Source: Trichoplax sp. H2
Lineage: Eukaryota > Placozoa > Uniplacotomia > Trichoplacea
Direction: 5' to 3'
DNA length: 64,000 nt
NCBI GenBank assembly: GCA_003344405.1
Contig: NOWV01000020.1
Coordinates: 434,001 to 498,000, forward strand
Part shown: positions 26,801-40,000 of the stretch, piece after piece
How positions within the stretch are numbered: the stretch's first letter is position 1
How the letters are laid out: the number at the start of each line of letters is the position of its first letter
The notes under the pieces: model-generated
What the model was told of the DNA's origin: nothing
Databases searched by the model: none
What the model saw: the letters and a program-made list of their open reading frames with translations, nothing else
Position numbers and translations under genes: made by a program

Positions 26801-27835
26801 CTGTTGTTGGTTGGTGTCAAGGATCTAACAATGTTTTTTACGCCTCTAATATCAACTTTATCAATTTTTGCAGTAGTTACAATATAAGATATTACGTAAT
26901 GGACAACAATACGTTGACGTACATGGATAAATTACAAGAAGTATAAGATATATACGTATATCATTCACAACAATAATTTATAATTGCTGTAGAAAGGGTA
27001 TTTTTGTGCTGCTTAGGTAGATGCTGTACACGTACATCGAACTACAGAGTGTATTGCTTTCAAATTAGGAATTTCAAAAAATGTTCTGAAATGCTTAAAA
27101 TTGCAACGGCTTCTATTTGAAAGGTGCGGGTACTACAGCACTATATGTACAAGGTAAATTAGCTGTCAGTAGAATTTACAATACAAGCCAGTAAAGCGTC
27201 CATTAACTTCAGATGGATTGATATAGTATACGATGGAGTATGTAGTGAAAATAGCAAGTTTGAATCAATTTGCTGTTATATCAGTTTTTCCAGTAAGGAA
27301 AATTTAAATAGTATTGAGCTCAAAACAACCTAATTATACCCGTACAATTTATCTATGTCATTCTACTTTCGACACTGAGTCTCAGTGTCCAGCCAATTGT
27401 AAGTATCATTATGAAAATAGGAGATGGTTACATCTTGAACAGTAGTTACATACACTACTCTACAGTATGATTACGTTAAGAGATTACACAAGATTGGAGT
27501 GAATGAATTTTCTACTACAGTAAAAGTGTTTTTTTAACGTATTATAAAACGTTTTATTCCTATTAAACAGGTAGTAATGGAATAAAAGTGAAACAATCTC
27601 TATACTCTCTAGCACCTACAAGGAGAAGTGGTCTAAGAAAAAGAAAGGAGCATTGGACTGTGTGACTGTCCTATCCATAATCATGTTGAATGTATAATAA
27701 TGAATGGTTGAAGAGGATACTGCGCACTTCTGGAGGCGGATAGATAATTCCAATGACGGGTTTGCTTGGCTCTTCTTCGATATTTTGCTCTCCATTGCCA
27801 TTAGTCTCAATTTGCGAAGCTTCTACACTCGGCAT
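23832..27835 (-). CDS. SF3A1: SF3A1 (SF3a120) U2 snRNP splicing factor, with an apparent 1-nt frame break
   Basis: SF3A1 is the large SF3a subunit of the U2 snRNP. Exons from 5': 27721-27835, 26762-26800, 26284-26587, 25962-26184, 25762-25852, 25599-25670, 24353-25499, 24182-24283, 24024-24095 and 23832-23933. The start is ATG 27835 (MPSVEASQ), followed by the diagnostic PVIGIIYPPPEVR. SURP1 is NIVDKTASFVARNG, then EFETRIRHNEANNPKFNFL; SURP2 is LVKLTALFVARNGRQF, then NYQFDFLKPQHSLF. Next come AQVDWHDFVVVETV, acidic and proline-rich stretches (YLISPLTGEKVPVDKMDEHM, RRTDIFGAADEE, IWDGHSGSM), and a C-terminal ubiquitin-like domain ending QLKERGGRKK. The tenth exon ends at TAA 23832-23834. All splice phases agree except inside exon 24353-25499: around 24842-24860 the frame shifts by -1, and reading on gives a stop at 24817. 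Without the break the protein would have about 755 residues. Confidence 0.95.
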
Positions 27836-27993
27836 TTTGCCAAACTGAAAAACGAAGCAGCTCTCTCTCGCTCAGTGTACAGTAGGCTACAGAAGACGTC
27901 AGTAGAGAAGTCGACCACGTTTACCGCGTTGCTGACCTTACAGTAGTATCATCTTCAGTGTGTGTCATTCGCTGGAGTCCGACGTCACAGTCA

Positions 27994-28165
27994 TTATACT
28001 GTACGCTGTACAGTATACAGTACTGTATGGTTACGGTACAGTACAGTGTACAGTGTACGGTACGCTAGAAAGAGACGCAACAGAACAGGAAAACCCTTGT
28101 TTCTACTACAGTACTTTATACTGTAGTATACGAATACTGTACTGTGGAGGCTGATTCTACAGTAC
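27994..28165. repeat. GTAC-ladder palindromic repeat block B1
   Basis: About 170 bases rich in GTACAGT/ACTGTAC units (for example GGTACAGTACAGTGTACAG). The block lies about 160-330 bases upstream of the SF3A1 ATG, in its presumed promoter side. Confidence 0.8.
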
Positions 28166-28439
28166 ATTTTACTGATCATTTCAACTCTATCGCATGTCTG
28201 TAACAGCACCCTATACCGTCCACGATCGCTATCCAAAATTGGCTGCTATTAGCCTGCTTAGCCTACTAAGCTTGGTTTTAAGCAATATGGTCTACAGTTT
28301 CATCGCTAGCTTATAGTAGAATGCGTAAGAAAGTGGTAAACCTCTACATTATTTTGCACTGAAGCCATTTCGTCGCTTCTTTTTAGATAGTAGTCCATAG
28401 TGCTGCCATATCCATTACGACGTTGGTGACACCGGCATA

Positions 28440-28875
28440 CTGTGCAGTACACTGTGCAAATGTGTACATCACGGCAGTGACGAGTGACTGTTTACGCGTA
28501 GTACAGTAGTGTCACAACCCAATCGCCACGATCGTCACATTATTGTATCACACATACAGTATGACAGTAAACTGTATTCATGTAGTATTACTACAGTAGT
28601 ACGACGGCATGTTTGAGTATCATGGCACTGCCTACTTGTACAGTGTACAGTACAAATAAGAGGCCTTTCTTTACAGTGAAATACTGTACTGTACTGACTA
28701 CTGACTGAACTGTAGTGCCATTGCTGTTGGTACTGTATAACGTCCGTGTTTACCGTTGCTAGTACTGTTGTAGTCATCAATACTGACGTCTGTACAGTAC
28801 TGAGCTGAGTACTCACTTACTGGACTACTGAGTATAGTGTAGTACGTACATACAGGAGGACGTATGTACTGTACC
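28440..28875. repeat. GTAC-ladder palindromic repeat block B2
   Basis: A looser block of GTACTGTACTG, GTACAGTGTACAGTAC and ACTACAGTAG-like units, between the 5' ends of SF3A1 (-) and the PHD gene (+). Less regular than B1, with point changes between units. Confidence 0.7.
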
Positions 28876-29555
28876 GTCAACGTCAAGGTTTATTTGTCAC
28901 GGGAGAAACCTTCCCAACGTTATTCTCCAGCGCTAAGCATTGGCACGCACAACATTTCTTTCTGTGGAATATTGGTAGTTTAATGAATCTCTTCTTTCAA
29001 GCATAAATCGATCATAACGTTGTAAGCGTCGACGTTAATACATGTCGGAGCAACCTCTTAGTGTTAGAGGATTACAGTATCGATTGGAATCATCGTACGG
29101 TGTCTTATTTTCGTCCTAATCATAACGAGAAATCCTGTGTCAAGATCGGAACAGATTTGGTTTCGCAGCCTTCTTGGTACTTTTTGATTGTAGCGTAAGC
29201 TCTTAGCGAAGTTCGCTACTGTCAGATGCCCAATAGTAAAGTAAAAGTGGAAGGAGTTAAACTCGAAGCCAGTAAGTGCAGAATGAAATGGATGACATGA
29301 TATCAGATTATTCTCCATAGTTGTAAATCATCTTCAATTCCTATCAAAAGTCTCGTCCAAGTGTCTGACATGATCCGGCATTCACATTGATTGAATCAGA
29401 CACAGTTTTGCTGCAGTGACTGCCACTGTTTGGATGAAATAGCGCTGTTGATATATAACAAATTGACTGTGTAGTAACTGAATACTTGTTGTTGATTGTA
29501 TTTTTTCTTTTTTTATTTCAATGGCGATACTTAGATATAGCTGTCACTAGACAGG

Positions 29556-32269
29556 CTCCTTCTCAGGTGAGTGAATCTTGTCTGCTCTTCGCATAGAAAA
29601 GTATTGTGTCTATAGAAGGTGCTATCGTAGAGGATACTCTACTGTACATACGTGATTTGTTCCAATTTAGCCAAGCTAAATTTTATTGGCCAACTTTAAC
29701 GAAGATGTTGAGTGTTTCTGTACTATTATTGTATAACTTGAACTATCCCTTCTGTAAGAGCGTGTACCACGATTACAATTGTAGTCTCATAAAATAGGGC
29801 TATATCTTGTCGAGATGCTTTATGTCATCAATTTTATCATTTTGTGAATAACGTTCAGATATCTTACCCCGAGCCAAAGAAACCTAGGACCGTAGAAGAT
29901 TTCAATCTTATGGTGAACTACATATTGGATTACGTTGCTAAAGAGGTTAGACTTTTGTTTTACTGATCTCTCATTTTTTTTTAAATTCTACTTTCTGAAC
30001 AACGTTATCACGTAACACCAAGTCAGATTGATTGTAACCTGAAGGCGCTTACTGTACTCTACTACATGACTGTTGATTAACCATGGACTGTGGACTGACT
30101 CGTGTCATAAGCATTCTTCGAAGCTATTCCCTTTTACTAGATATTTGACGTACTATACACCCACAGTACTGTGATCATAAACGTCCAAAAATCTGTATTT
30201 TGTCCTTCAAGATAAAATCCTCGGTTTTAAAACTCTCCAATATTGTTATGGAATTATATTTGTTATATACTGTACTGTACAGTAAATGTTTTGCTCTCCA
30301 AGCATTTTAGTCTTATAAACTGCACTTTAATAAATTCTAATTACAATGTAAAATGTTATACTGTACTTGTACGCAGCATGATTCAAGAGTAATCACTACT
30401 TTTCTACCAAGTACCGCAAACAGGTTGAGACATTTCAAAGCAGAAAGCTATGTCCTCATTTTTGCCATTCCATTTTATGAACTTAGATGGCGATGTTTTG
30501 TGCTTTATTTACCCCCTCAATGTATGGTTATCGTACACTTCATGCCTCTTGCTAAATGGTCTCAATTGAAACGATCACTGCATATTCTTCGTAGACTTTC
30601 CTAGTGCCTGATAATTCGTCGTAAATGTTTCTTACAACTTTCAGAACTTTTCTTATTTTTCGACGATTGAACTTCTTTCAGTGCAGTTGCGTTTTAGAAA
30701 CATGTCATGACTGAATGCGGTATATTGATACTTAGCCAGTACTGGACTATATTTTGTATCAATCTTTGTGCTTTCTATATTGTTTCCTGTACAGTGTGCA
30801 GTTCCGTAGTCATAGCCCTACAGTACTATACGATATAGTGTACCACGGTACAAGTCAACCTCCTATGTTTAACCCTACAGACGGACGGAAGTATACAGTA
30901 CACCGGTACAGTGAAAGAAAGAGTACTGTACTAGTGTACAGTACAAGTACTGTAGGAAATGGAGCGAAAAGCGGTTCATTTCTTTGGACGATACACACGC
31001 CTGCCGAGTACGGTACAGTACATACAGTACACTATTTAATTAAAGTACAGTACAGTACTGTAGATCGAACTTTTCATTCATCGGGTGTTGCCTTTTGTAA
31101 CAGCAAACATTAAACATAAAAATGTTTGTTTCGTGCCAGACTCGATAATAATCCGCGACAGTATAGTAATATCATTTCTTAGAAGGTATAATTTCACTAG
31201 TGAGCTTTATTGATTAGACGATAATGCAATGAATTGATTATATAGTCACACGTACTGAAGTACAATGGTACACTTTGAGTGTACACTGTACAGTACTGTA
31301 TACTACTAGTGGTTACAACTCCTAGTAACTTTGTCATTCTATGACTTCAAGTGCTATACGTTTTTGTGGTATGCCGATATTACTCGGCAGACAATGCATC
31401 ATACAAGCAAAGAAACACTTATGAATAATTGCAATACATCTCTTGTGTCATAGAGAAGTTGAGGAGTTTACTCTTCTTCAATTAAACGTACAGTACATCA
31501 AAGTTAGCAATATTAATCTGCGACTTGTATTCTAATCAATTTTGTGTACCCATTTATTTGAATGAATGAACAGGACGTTGACGGAAGACTGATAAACTCT
31601 AGCCCTAACAGTATGGATTCCACTGCTACGGCTTCTAGTCCATCGCCTATATTGCATAATGATTCCGATAGGAGCGATTTTGAATCTGGTACGGAAATAC
31701 ATTTCGAATTTTTTATATCCAAGTTCATACTAGCAGTTTGCAGAGTACTAAAAATTCATTCATACTAATAGAAAGTAATGTAAATAACTCATTTTGAATT
31801 CCTTAGTTGTGCTAAAGATAGCTATAAATTGATTTCAATTTTAGCTGCAATTTTATTCTGAGTGGTAGAGATTTTTAATGTTAATTTTCTGTATGTTGCA
31901 TATAATAGAGGATGAAGGCTATCACACTGTTACATGCTACTGTGCTAAACCATTTGCTGGTATGTTTTTAAACATAATGAATCTAAATCTGTGAATAATT
32001 TATACATATAATTGCCGATCAATATTCTTTGTCGTTATTATAAGATTGTTATGGTGCCTCCTTTGATTTTACTTTTATAACTATTCGCAGGTCGACCTAT
32101 GATCGAGTGTTCTGAGTGTAATACATGGATCCACCTATCATGCGCAAAGATTAGAAAATCAAACGTACCTGAGGTATTTATATGTCAACGTTGTAAGGAT
32201 GCCAAATATGCCATACGACGATCTGCTCGTGTAAAAAATCAATCAAAACATAGACACAGTCGTGTATGA
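29556..32269 (+). CDS. PHF13: PHD-finger protein of the PHF13/PHF23 family
   Basis: PHF13 (SPOC1) and PHF23 read H3K4me3 through a C-terminal PHD finger. Exons recognised: one ending at 29566 (in-frame APSQ before GTGAGT), 29859-29945, 31574-31688, 31909-31959 and 32091-32269. Exon 29859-29945 carries [18 protein letters not shown], matching the family's N-terminal RRRTVEDFN motif. The PHD finger reads [19 protein letters not shown], then [20 protein letters not shown] and [15 protein letters not shown], with C-x-C, C-x2-C, H-x4-C and C-x2-C ligands. It is followed by a basic tail and TGA. Vertebrates have two paralogues; the PHD and the IRRS tail look closer to PHF13, and this may be the pre-duplication gene. 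The start codon was not resolved: the first exon lacks an in-frame ATG, so another 5' exon is likely. Intron 29946-31573 holds a GTAC block. The linker is much shorter than in human PHF13. Confidence 0.88.
30790..31310. repeat. GTAC-ladder palindromic repeat block C (inside the PHD gene's intron)
   Basis: Units such as GTACTGTACTAGTGTACAG, GTACAGTACAGTACTGTAG and, separately at 31275-31300, GTGTACACTGTACAGTAC. The block lies in the long intron 29946-31573, in the 5' half of the gene. Confidence 0.8.
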
Positions 32270-34067
32270 TATTGCATTTATTCCCAAGCGATTATTCAAT
32301 TCGGAATGCGTATTGGCTATAAGTGGTCGTCCTTTTGTTGTTTATTGACTTAGTTAATGTGTTATATATAAAATAACTATTTGTATATTGGCATTTGCTT
32401 CATTGCTTGCTAGTTGAAGTATAGTAATAATTAATTGAACATTGAATTGTTATCAATGAAGCTTTAGCATCGCTTCAAATAATAACACATCATTAGAAAA
32501 CGCAAAATGTTATAAATTACCCTATCCCAGAATTCACTATTGTCATACTAACGATTAAATCATTATAGTAAGATTGTACACTCAAATTAGTGCGCCATTA
32601 GACCGAAAATTGCTAATCTTTGTTGTAAATTTCTATCAATTATAATCCGTCTAATAGTCTCATTTTTATAACAACTTTCTTTATGTTATATTGTTCAGTG
32701 CTTAGTAATAACGACTATTGCCGCTTGCTGTGCGCGTAAATGATCGTCATGTAATAACTACCGAAAATTTTGCTTTTTTATATCTCAAATTGTTTGCTAT
32801 GGGTGATACTATAGTTCAACTACGTATTGCCGGTGGTAATTATCGTACTAATTTATGAGGAATAAGGTAATTTTTTGTAGCAATCAGCTGTTAATGTACA
32901 GTATGTCGAAAGAAGTTGATTGTCCTAAAATCCAAGCTGTTAGATGGTATTTGCCTGTATTGTTACTGATCAATTGCAATAGTTGCCATTTTAAATAATT
33001 CTATCGACCTGTATTATACTATATATTAATGTTATGATATTAAGGTTTAAGATAACTAGTCATCAGGCGCATTTGTATGGTATACTCGCATGTTAACCTC
33101 ACATTGGATATTTACGAATTGTAGATGCCCGAAGGTTTATTAACTTATAATTATATTTTTATATTTAAATCATCTTTCATTAAATATTAAAATGAGAAGG
33201 TGGTTTTGACTATTATTATTTGATGCGGTGAGTCTGCGGATGATGAGATAACGGTTATAGTATAAAAGGAACACGTTAAACGTTTCAATCTACACCAAGG
33301 ACTACTAGAAAAGTCTCTTCGTGTACTCCTTGTCCACACTAGCCGTGCAACTCTATGTATTGTATAATATCTTGCACGTACGTTTCAGAGCTGTGATAGC
33401 ATGGTAAGAAATTGGAAACATATCCATGCAAGTTGTAACAAGCACATTTTAGTGCATCGCAAGCCGCTCTCAAGATGACGATTCCTCTGTACTGTACTGC
33501 ATAGTATTTACGATAACAAATATCATACTAGAAAGAGAGATAAGTCATACTACAATAGTATTGGTAATCGATGCGAATCTGGCAGACAACTGCATGCAAG
33601 TTGTAATGTTACCCTAAAGCATAAAATTAAGTCCAAATAAAGGATCAGAAGTCTTTTGAGACGCAATATTATTATATATACTGTATACCGATATACTGTA
33701 CGGTAGAGTACATCACTTTAATGTTTTTATTTTATTTTATTAACGTGTACTGTACACTGTACACTGTACAGTATGAGGACACTATGGAACTTTAAAGCTG
33801 TAGAGTACAGTGTACTGTATGAGAAAGTACTGTACTATACAGTGTACAGTACAGTAATCTTCTAGTTGGACTGCAGTCAGAAAGTACTGTACTAGAATTC
33901 CATGGCGATGTGTGTGGCTAGTTCACGGCCGAACGATTCGGTACTGTGCCAAACGCCTCCCTCAGCATACTGATTTAACTGACTAGTGATAGAGTACTGG
34001 ACTATGCTTCCCATCTCAGTGACAAAAAGAAGGAGTACAAGTCGAAAGTCCGCTTACGTGATTCAAG
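32270..34067. other. Intergenic, PHD gene 3' to NCKAP1 5'
   Basis: No exon is recognised. The first 1.35 kb is plain AT-rich DNA. The last 400 bases contain the GTAC block listed next, directly upstream of NCKAP1. Confidence 0.5.
33668..33895. repeat. GTAC-ladder palindromic repeat block D
   Basis: GTACTGTACACTGTACACTG around 33746-33770, then GTACAGTGTACTGTATGAG and TACTGTACTATACAGTGTAC. The block ends about 170 bases before the NCKAP1 start codon. Confidence 0.85.
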
Positions 34068-37000
34068 ATGGAGAGAGTTTACAGTATCGAGGAACAAAAA
34101 GTCGCAGAAAAGTTAACTATCCTTAATTCCCGATGTATTGGAATGTTAACACAATTATATAACGTCAAAAAGGTTAGGGCATACTTTTCGTTATAGTTAT
34201 TTCGGTCTAAAATAGGATAAAAGACGTTGATGTTTTCACTGCTCTCAATGCAAATCTCTCTAGACACTGACACTTGAGATTGTACATGATTTCTACTTGT
34301 ATATAGAGTGTTGTGCATTTATTACTAGTGTTCACTGTTACCAGTTATTATTTGATTAAATGTATTATACAAAATGGATGCGTTAATACATAATATTAGG
34401 ATATCATCGTCTTTCGTCAAGGAATATGTGAAAATTTCAATATTCTGGTAAATTGGACGTATTACGAACATCCTCGTACTGTATTGATCACCAATAGATA
34501 GTTGAAGTATTGTACAAGTGGACAGTACTCTAGAGATTTGTGAATAGTAGTAGACTTATTAGCTTCCAGTAAATTTGGCGATGTTCCTTTGAAAAGTGTC
34601 AAATCGGAGTAGGGATATACCAACACTAACCTACAGTCCTGTCATTATCATTAGGGACACCTAGCGCTCCAGATAATTTATTATAGAACTTTCGTAATCA
34701 TACGTTTACTGTCACGAAACTCTTATCACGGCCACTATATGACGAGTAATGCAAACAGATTGACTGTCAACTAATGATGGATGGTCACAGGACTGTAGTA
34801 TATTAGTAGTATACGTGATAGTTTTTAGATAGTTTCAGCCAAGGTGGTAGAATAATTTAATGAAAGGTAGCAGGAGCGAGTAGACTAGTGTTGCATCACC
34901 GGAGTAGACCCTGCCTGTATCGCTCTATTTTTTTTATTAATCTTACAATTGAATCCTAATCATATCCGATTGTGCTCAGTGTACTGTAATATTCACTATA
35001 CAACTGGTAGATGTTTACGTAGGTAGGATGTACAGAGTTTATTCTTGAATGATGATTATTTACAGGTTGCATAGGATATTACGTGTGTTCTTTCAGTTGC
35101 TGTTATAGGAATATGATTCAGCTAAAAGTACCGTATTTATTCCCTTAAAGTCACCAATATCTCATCAGGTGACCTTCTAACTTACTATTTCGTTACTTCA
35201 ATTGATACCTTCTTGGATATTAAATCTAGGCTTGTGGAGATTCCAATTCCAGGCCGAAATATTTCACAGAGAAGAATTATGAACCTTTAATTTCCAGAAT
35301 TCAAAAGAAATTTCCTAACGTTGATATGTCGAAAGATAAAGTAAGTTTACTTGTCCTTTTGGCTAACAACCTACAAACATTTTAGCTGATCTGCTAACTT
35401 GAATACAATATTGAGGTGGACGATAGATTTCAATTTGATACATTGAGTACCTGTAGAATATCGGAGTATTACGAATTACAGAATTTTAAAATACTCGTAC
35501 ACTCGCGTATGTTCTAAAGAACTTCTACTACCGTAGTTTCTGCAACTAGGGATTATACCATTACCGTGCCGTGATTATACTGATAATTAAACTGCTTTTT
35601 AGATAATATCGCAGCTACTAAAGGACTGCTATCAAGATGTATCCAGCACCTTGCATTATTATTATCAAACCTTTGTAGATATCCTAGATTTTGTGGTAGG
35701 TGTTTTAAAACGATCGGTTTCTCTTGAAATCAGTTAATTTTAAATTTTACCCCGAATTTAAGAGAAATATTTTTATTATCATTATTTATATACATTTTAG
35801 GATTCCACAAGAGAGGTTTTAACTTCCTTAAATGTCGGTGGTATCTTTTGTGACCTGGTATAACAATCTCGTTTCATACCGCACAGTATTTATTGATGAT
35901 GTTGTGCTGAGCTACCTAAGCGTATGCCTACTGATAGTCATAGCTTCCACTTCCTCTTAATAGCAGATAAAATATTCATTATAATTGAGTCTTATTTGTG
36001 TAGTAATGCGATATTAGCAACTAAGAGAGGTCAAGTTATTTTATATGAGCTGTCGAAGTACTATATTTACTGATAGTCGCAATGCAGTTGACAACAGAGG
36101 AAACCTTGCAGGCATAAATGGATTATAAATTGAATAGTTTTGAAAAGAATTTCATTAATTTGAATTGCAGAATGCACCGTTCTTTTGATGATTTTGCGTC
36201 GAGTATCATTTAGATTGTGGTCCTTATTATTAAATTTTTACTCTAGACGATTAATTTCGACCTGTGCAGTAATTTCCTGGAATTAATCACCAATTATTGC
36301 AAGCTGATGATTTTAATGGGTCGTGTAGAGGACCGTAAAATAATCGTAATTCTATTCAATGCTGCTTATGAGATGCAGAACGGTTCAACGTACGTATGAT
36401 TAAATTTTTTAATCGTTAACTATTGCATATTAATTAAGTGACTTACCGGTAGTGCGATCAGTAGTGATTTTTAAAAGGTAACAGAATATTCTTTATCAAT
36501 TACCATACTCATTAGGGAGCAATCGTTTCATAGACTAACTTCGTTGCTAGTAGAATTTGAGAATCCATTGAAGAAGCTTATGGAGGAATTTTCCTTCCAC
36601 GCAAAGGTTGATATTCTTAAATTTTTGTCGACATAGATTACCACTTGAAGATGTGTCTATCAATTTAAGCTTTCATTTATTCGCTCCTTTTATATTATAA
36701 TTATTTACTATAGAATTTGAAAAGCGCACTGCTATCATTAACCGAAATTTATCGTGGGAAATTTGCAGTAAAGGTAAAAGCCTTCGTTATTGTTCACATT
36801 ATCATTAAAGTTATACAAATGCTATCCATTATGCTACCAAGATTAAAATTGTAAGTTTATGTTTATATTCTTGGTAGGAAACAGTAAACGGACTCATTGG
36901 TATTATTTCTAGGCCTATGCGCATTAAAAACGTTGCGAAGTCTCCGAAGGTAACTTCGCAATACATGCAGCGTGTACTTCAGAGCAGTTTTATGATATCA

Positions 37001-40000
37001 CGTAACTTAAAATGCTGAATATTACCTATTATAGATGCGCTCTGATTTATTACTAAGAAACGTCATGAATGAATGGATCATCAGTAAGTTAATAAATTTA
37101 AACTCTTACATGGAGTCGATATTTTTTTTATTCACCTACAATTCTTAATAGTCATATTTAGTGTAATATCATGCAAAACTACCAATTTATTATTGATCAT
37201 GTATCTTCATTTTAGTTGGATTCCTTTTGCATCAACTTCAATTTACAGAAAATGAATCACATGACCTTTGGAAAGAGGCGCTACAGGATTGTTTTTGTTT
37301 TCCGTTATACCGGGATGAAGTTGTTATTGTACAGCGATTATATGAAATACCTTACATACAAAATAACAAAGTGTAAGTAGATCACGATCGCAATATTAAT
37401 TAAAAGTAGGTCTATTTTAAATATTTATCTGCTGACTAAAAGATGCAATGATTTTGTAATTTGAGTAGTTTATCTAAGCGTCTAAAGGAAGTTACCGATT
37501 ACACTGCATTTGCTGTTACTCAAAGGTAACGTAGGTTTAGGATATCTTTGATGGTACACAACATCAAGACATTATAAAGCTATATTTTTGAGGAGCTAGC
37601 GATCTAATACCCTATCGTATCATCTTTAGCGGAGTCAAGCACAAAGAGATTCGCAACATCTTAAAGCTTTCCCTTAACGAATTACGACTCATCTTCACTG
37701 ATCAACCTGGTTTATTAGGTCCTAAAGTATGTTCATACTACCATCTTAGAATGATCGTGTTTCTCATATTTGCATTGTCATGAATTTAAATAGATTATAT
37801 CTGAATTTTTACTATTGCTTATAGGCTCATGCTGCTATGGTGTTGCTGTCCTTAACAAAAAATGAGATTCAATGGTTGGTGCATCATTCGGAAAACATTC
37901 CACTGAAATTCAGAAATAAAGTTAACGCCGATGATTACCAGGAAGAGTATGAGACATATAACATTTATTAATTAGTATTAAGTTAACGACAGAAGAAGTA
38001 TTCTAAAAACCTACATTTATTTCGTATTAGAAATTTAGGCGAGATGCTATTTTGCTTGTTGGAAATTAGAGGTTAGTTGATTGTGATATACTATTTTCAA
38101 AGTCATTTAGTACTAATACTATTTACACGCTGTTTTAGCAATGTTCAAGAAACATGAGGATATTGTTCGTGATTATTACATTCGATATATATCAGAAGGA
38201 GATTCTGCGAGATTTTCTGAAGTTTGCAAAGTCAGTAGCAAAACCTTACTATGTGATTAAATTAAACATCAGCTTATCCTTACAGTTTTTTAATAGTAAC
38301 ACTGGTTATTTACAAATATTTTTAATTATTTTTGTTATGTTAAAGAAATATCCTGCATTAGATGCAGAATATCATCAGCTGATAACTTCATTAATGAATG
38401 CGATGAAGGATTTGTCGGTAGCTGAAGGTAAACTAACGTTTAGGGCTGACACTATATTCAAAAGCTCACCTCCAAATACGGCTGTGTAACATCTTGGGAT
38501 TGATTTTTCTTTTTATTTCATATCAATTTTAGAAGATCAAAATAGTTACAATTTAAATGCCTTTAGATTGGACTGGTTCAGGCTTCAAGTTAGTTTCATC
38601 TTATAATTCTATTTGAAAGATATTGTATCTGATTGATATAAAGTTGCTGGTAGTTGTTAGTTCCTGTCTCAAGTTTTCTGTAGCCCACCTTGACATTAAG
38701 CATTAGTCTGCTTTGATTTACTAGGCTTATACAAGTGTGGCAAAACCTATGGTTTCCATACGATCTGTTCCTGAATTTGTTACTTTAATGGATGCGGCTG
38801 TATCTCATTCTTATTACGTTGATGGCTATGAGAAATACCTGGATCGTATTTCTGACATGTCCTTTTTATTGTACGTGCACCAAATTGAGCAAAGTAGTCG
38901 TAATTTCTTATTCGTAACGAAATTTTTATTTGTTACCTGCAATTTCTGGCATGAGTTGTGCCCACTAAACTGTGGTAAATATATCCTATAATATAGCTTC
39001 TTTTCGAACTTCTTTCGATTCAATTTTGGAAACTGCATCGAAGATTATCGATTTTCAAGGTTGATTTCTTCTGTTGTTTTTCCTTATATTTTTACTTCTT
39101 TAATTGACTACATCGAAATCAATGATACTGCGGTAAAATGGTTAACATAGTATGTTTATGATGCAGGTATGCTATCGCCTTTCCAATGGCTTGCGATCAC
39201 TTTGTTGTATGTACAAACGAATTCTGCCCGGAAGAGGTGAATTAGAATTAATTATGATGAATGTGATTAGTACAGCTTTGCAAAATTACATTCTAAGATT
39301 TTGCTATAGGTAATAGTATTTTATGTTTCTATATAATTAGCGATCACCTATCCGCCATAGAAGTGTATTATCAGCAGAAAGATGTTTAGAAGACATGGCT
39401 AAACAGACAGCATATCATTTAGAGGAACTTTGCAGGGAGCTAATTAAATTTGAACAACAGGTAAAGAACAGGATACTATATGCTTTTTTAGGTTTTATTA
39501 TACGAAAATTTCAATGACGCTTATGATCGCGTTATAATAGGTATTACCTGTTAATGCAGCAAACATGTTAAAGCAAGTTGCCACAAAGACAAAGAAAAAA
39601 CAGAAGGATAAAACGCGAATAAAAGAATTTATTACTCCAGGAACAGAAAGTTTCCGAAAAAGCCGAGAGAATATAACGAGGTGTTATACCATTTGCCTAT
39701 CAGAACCAATTTTACAATTCTGGAAATGCTATTTTTCAGATCGAATATTTTACGTATAGACGTCACTATGTCACACTATCTCTTAGTTACTTTTCTATAA
39801 CTTTATGCTTGACATCGATTTTTGTTCTTTTGCACCGGATACTAGAGTCGACCGAAGTGTTACTTCTGTTACTGAGTTACTTGCAGCTTTCACTCACTTT
39901 GATTCGATACGCGTTGCAAATGCGACTCTCTGCCCTATTGAGTACCTACGAAATGTGATAGAAGATACTTTTAGTGGGTATGTGCCAAAAGTTCTGCCAA

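Larger units (their letters stand above)
27836..29500. other. Divergent intergenic space between SF3A1 and the PHD gene
   Basis: No gene is recognised apart from two GTAC-ladder blocks listed separately. The many open frames here (for example 27994-28236 and 28535-28886 on the minus strand) consist of repeat sequence. Confidence 0.5.
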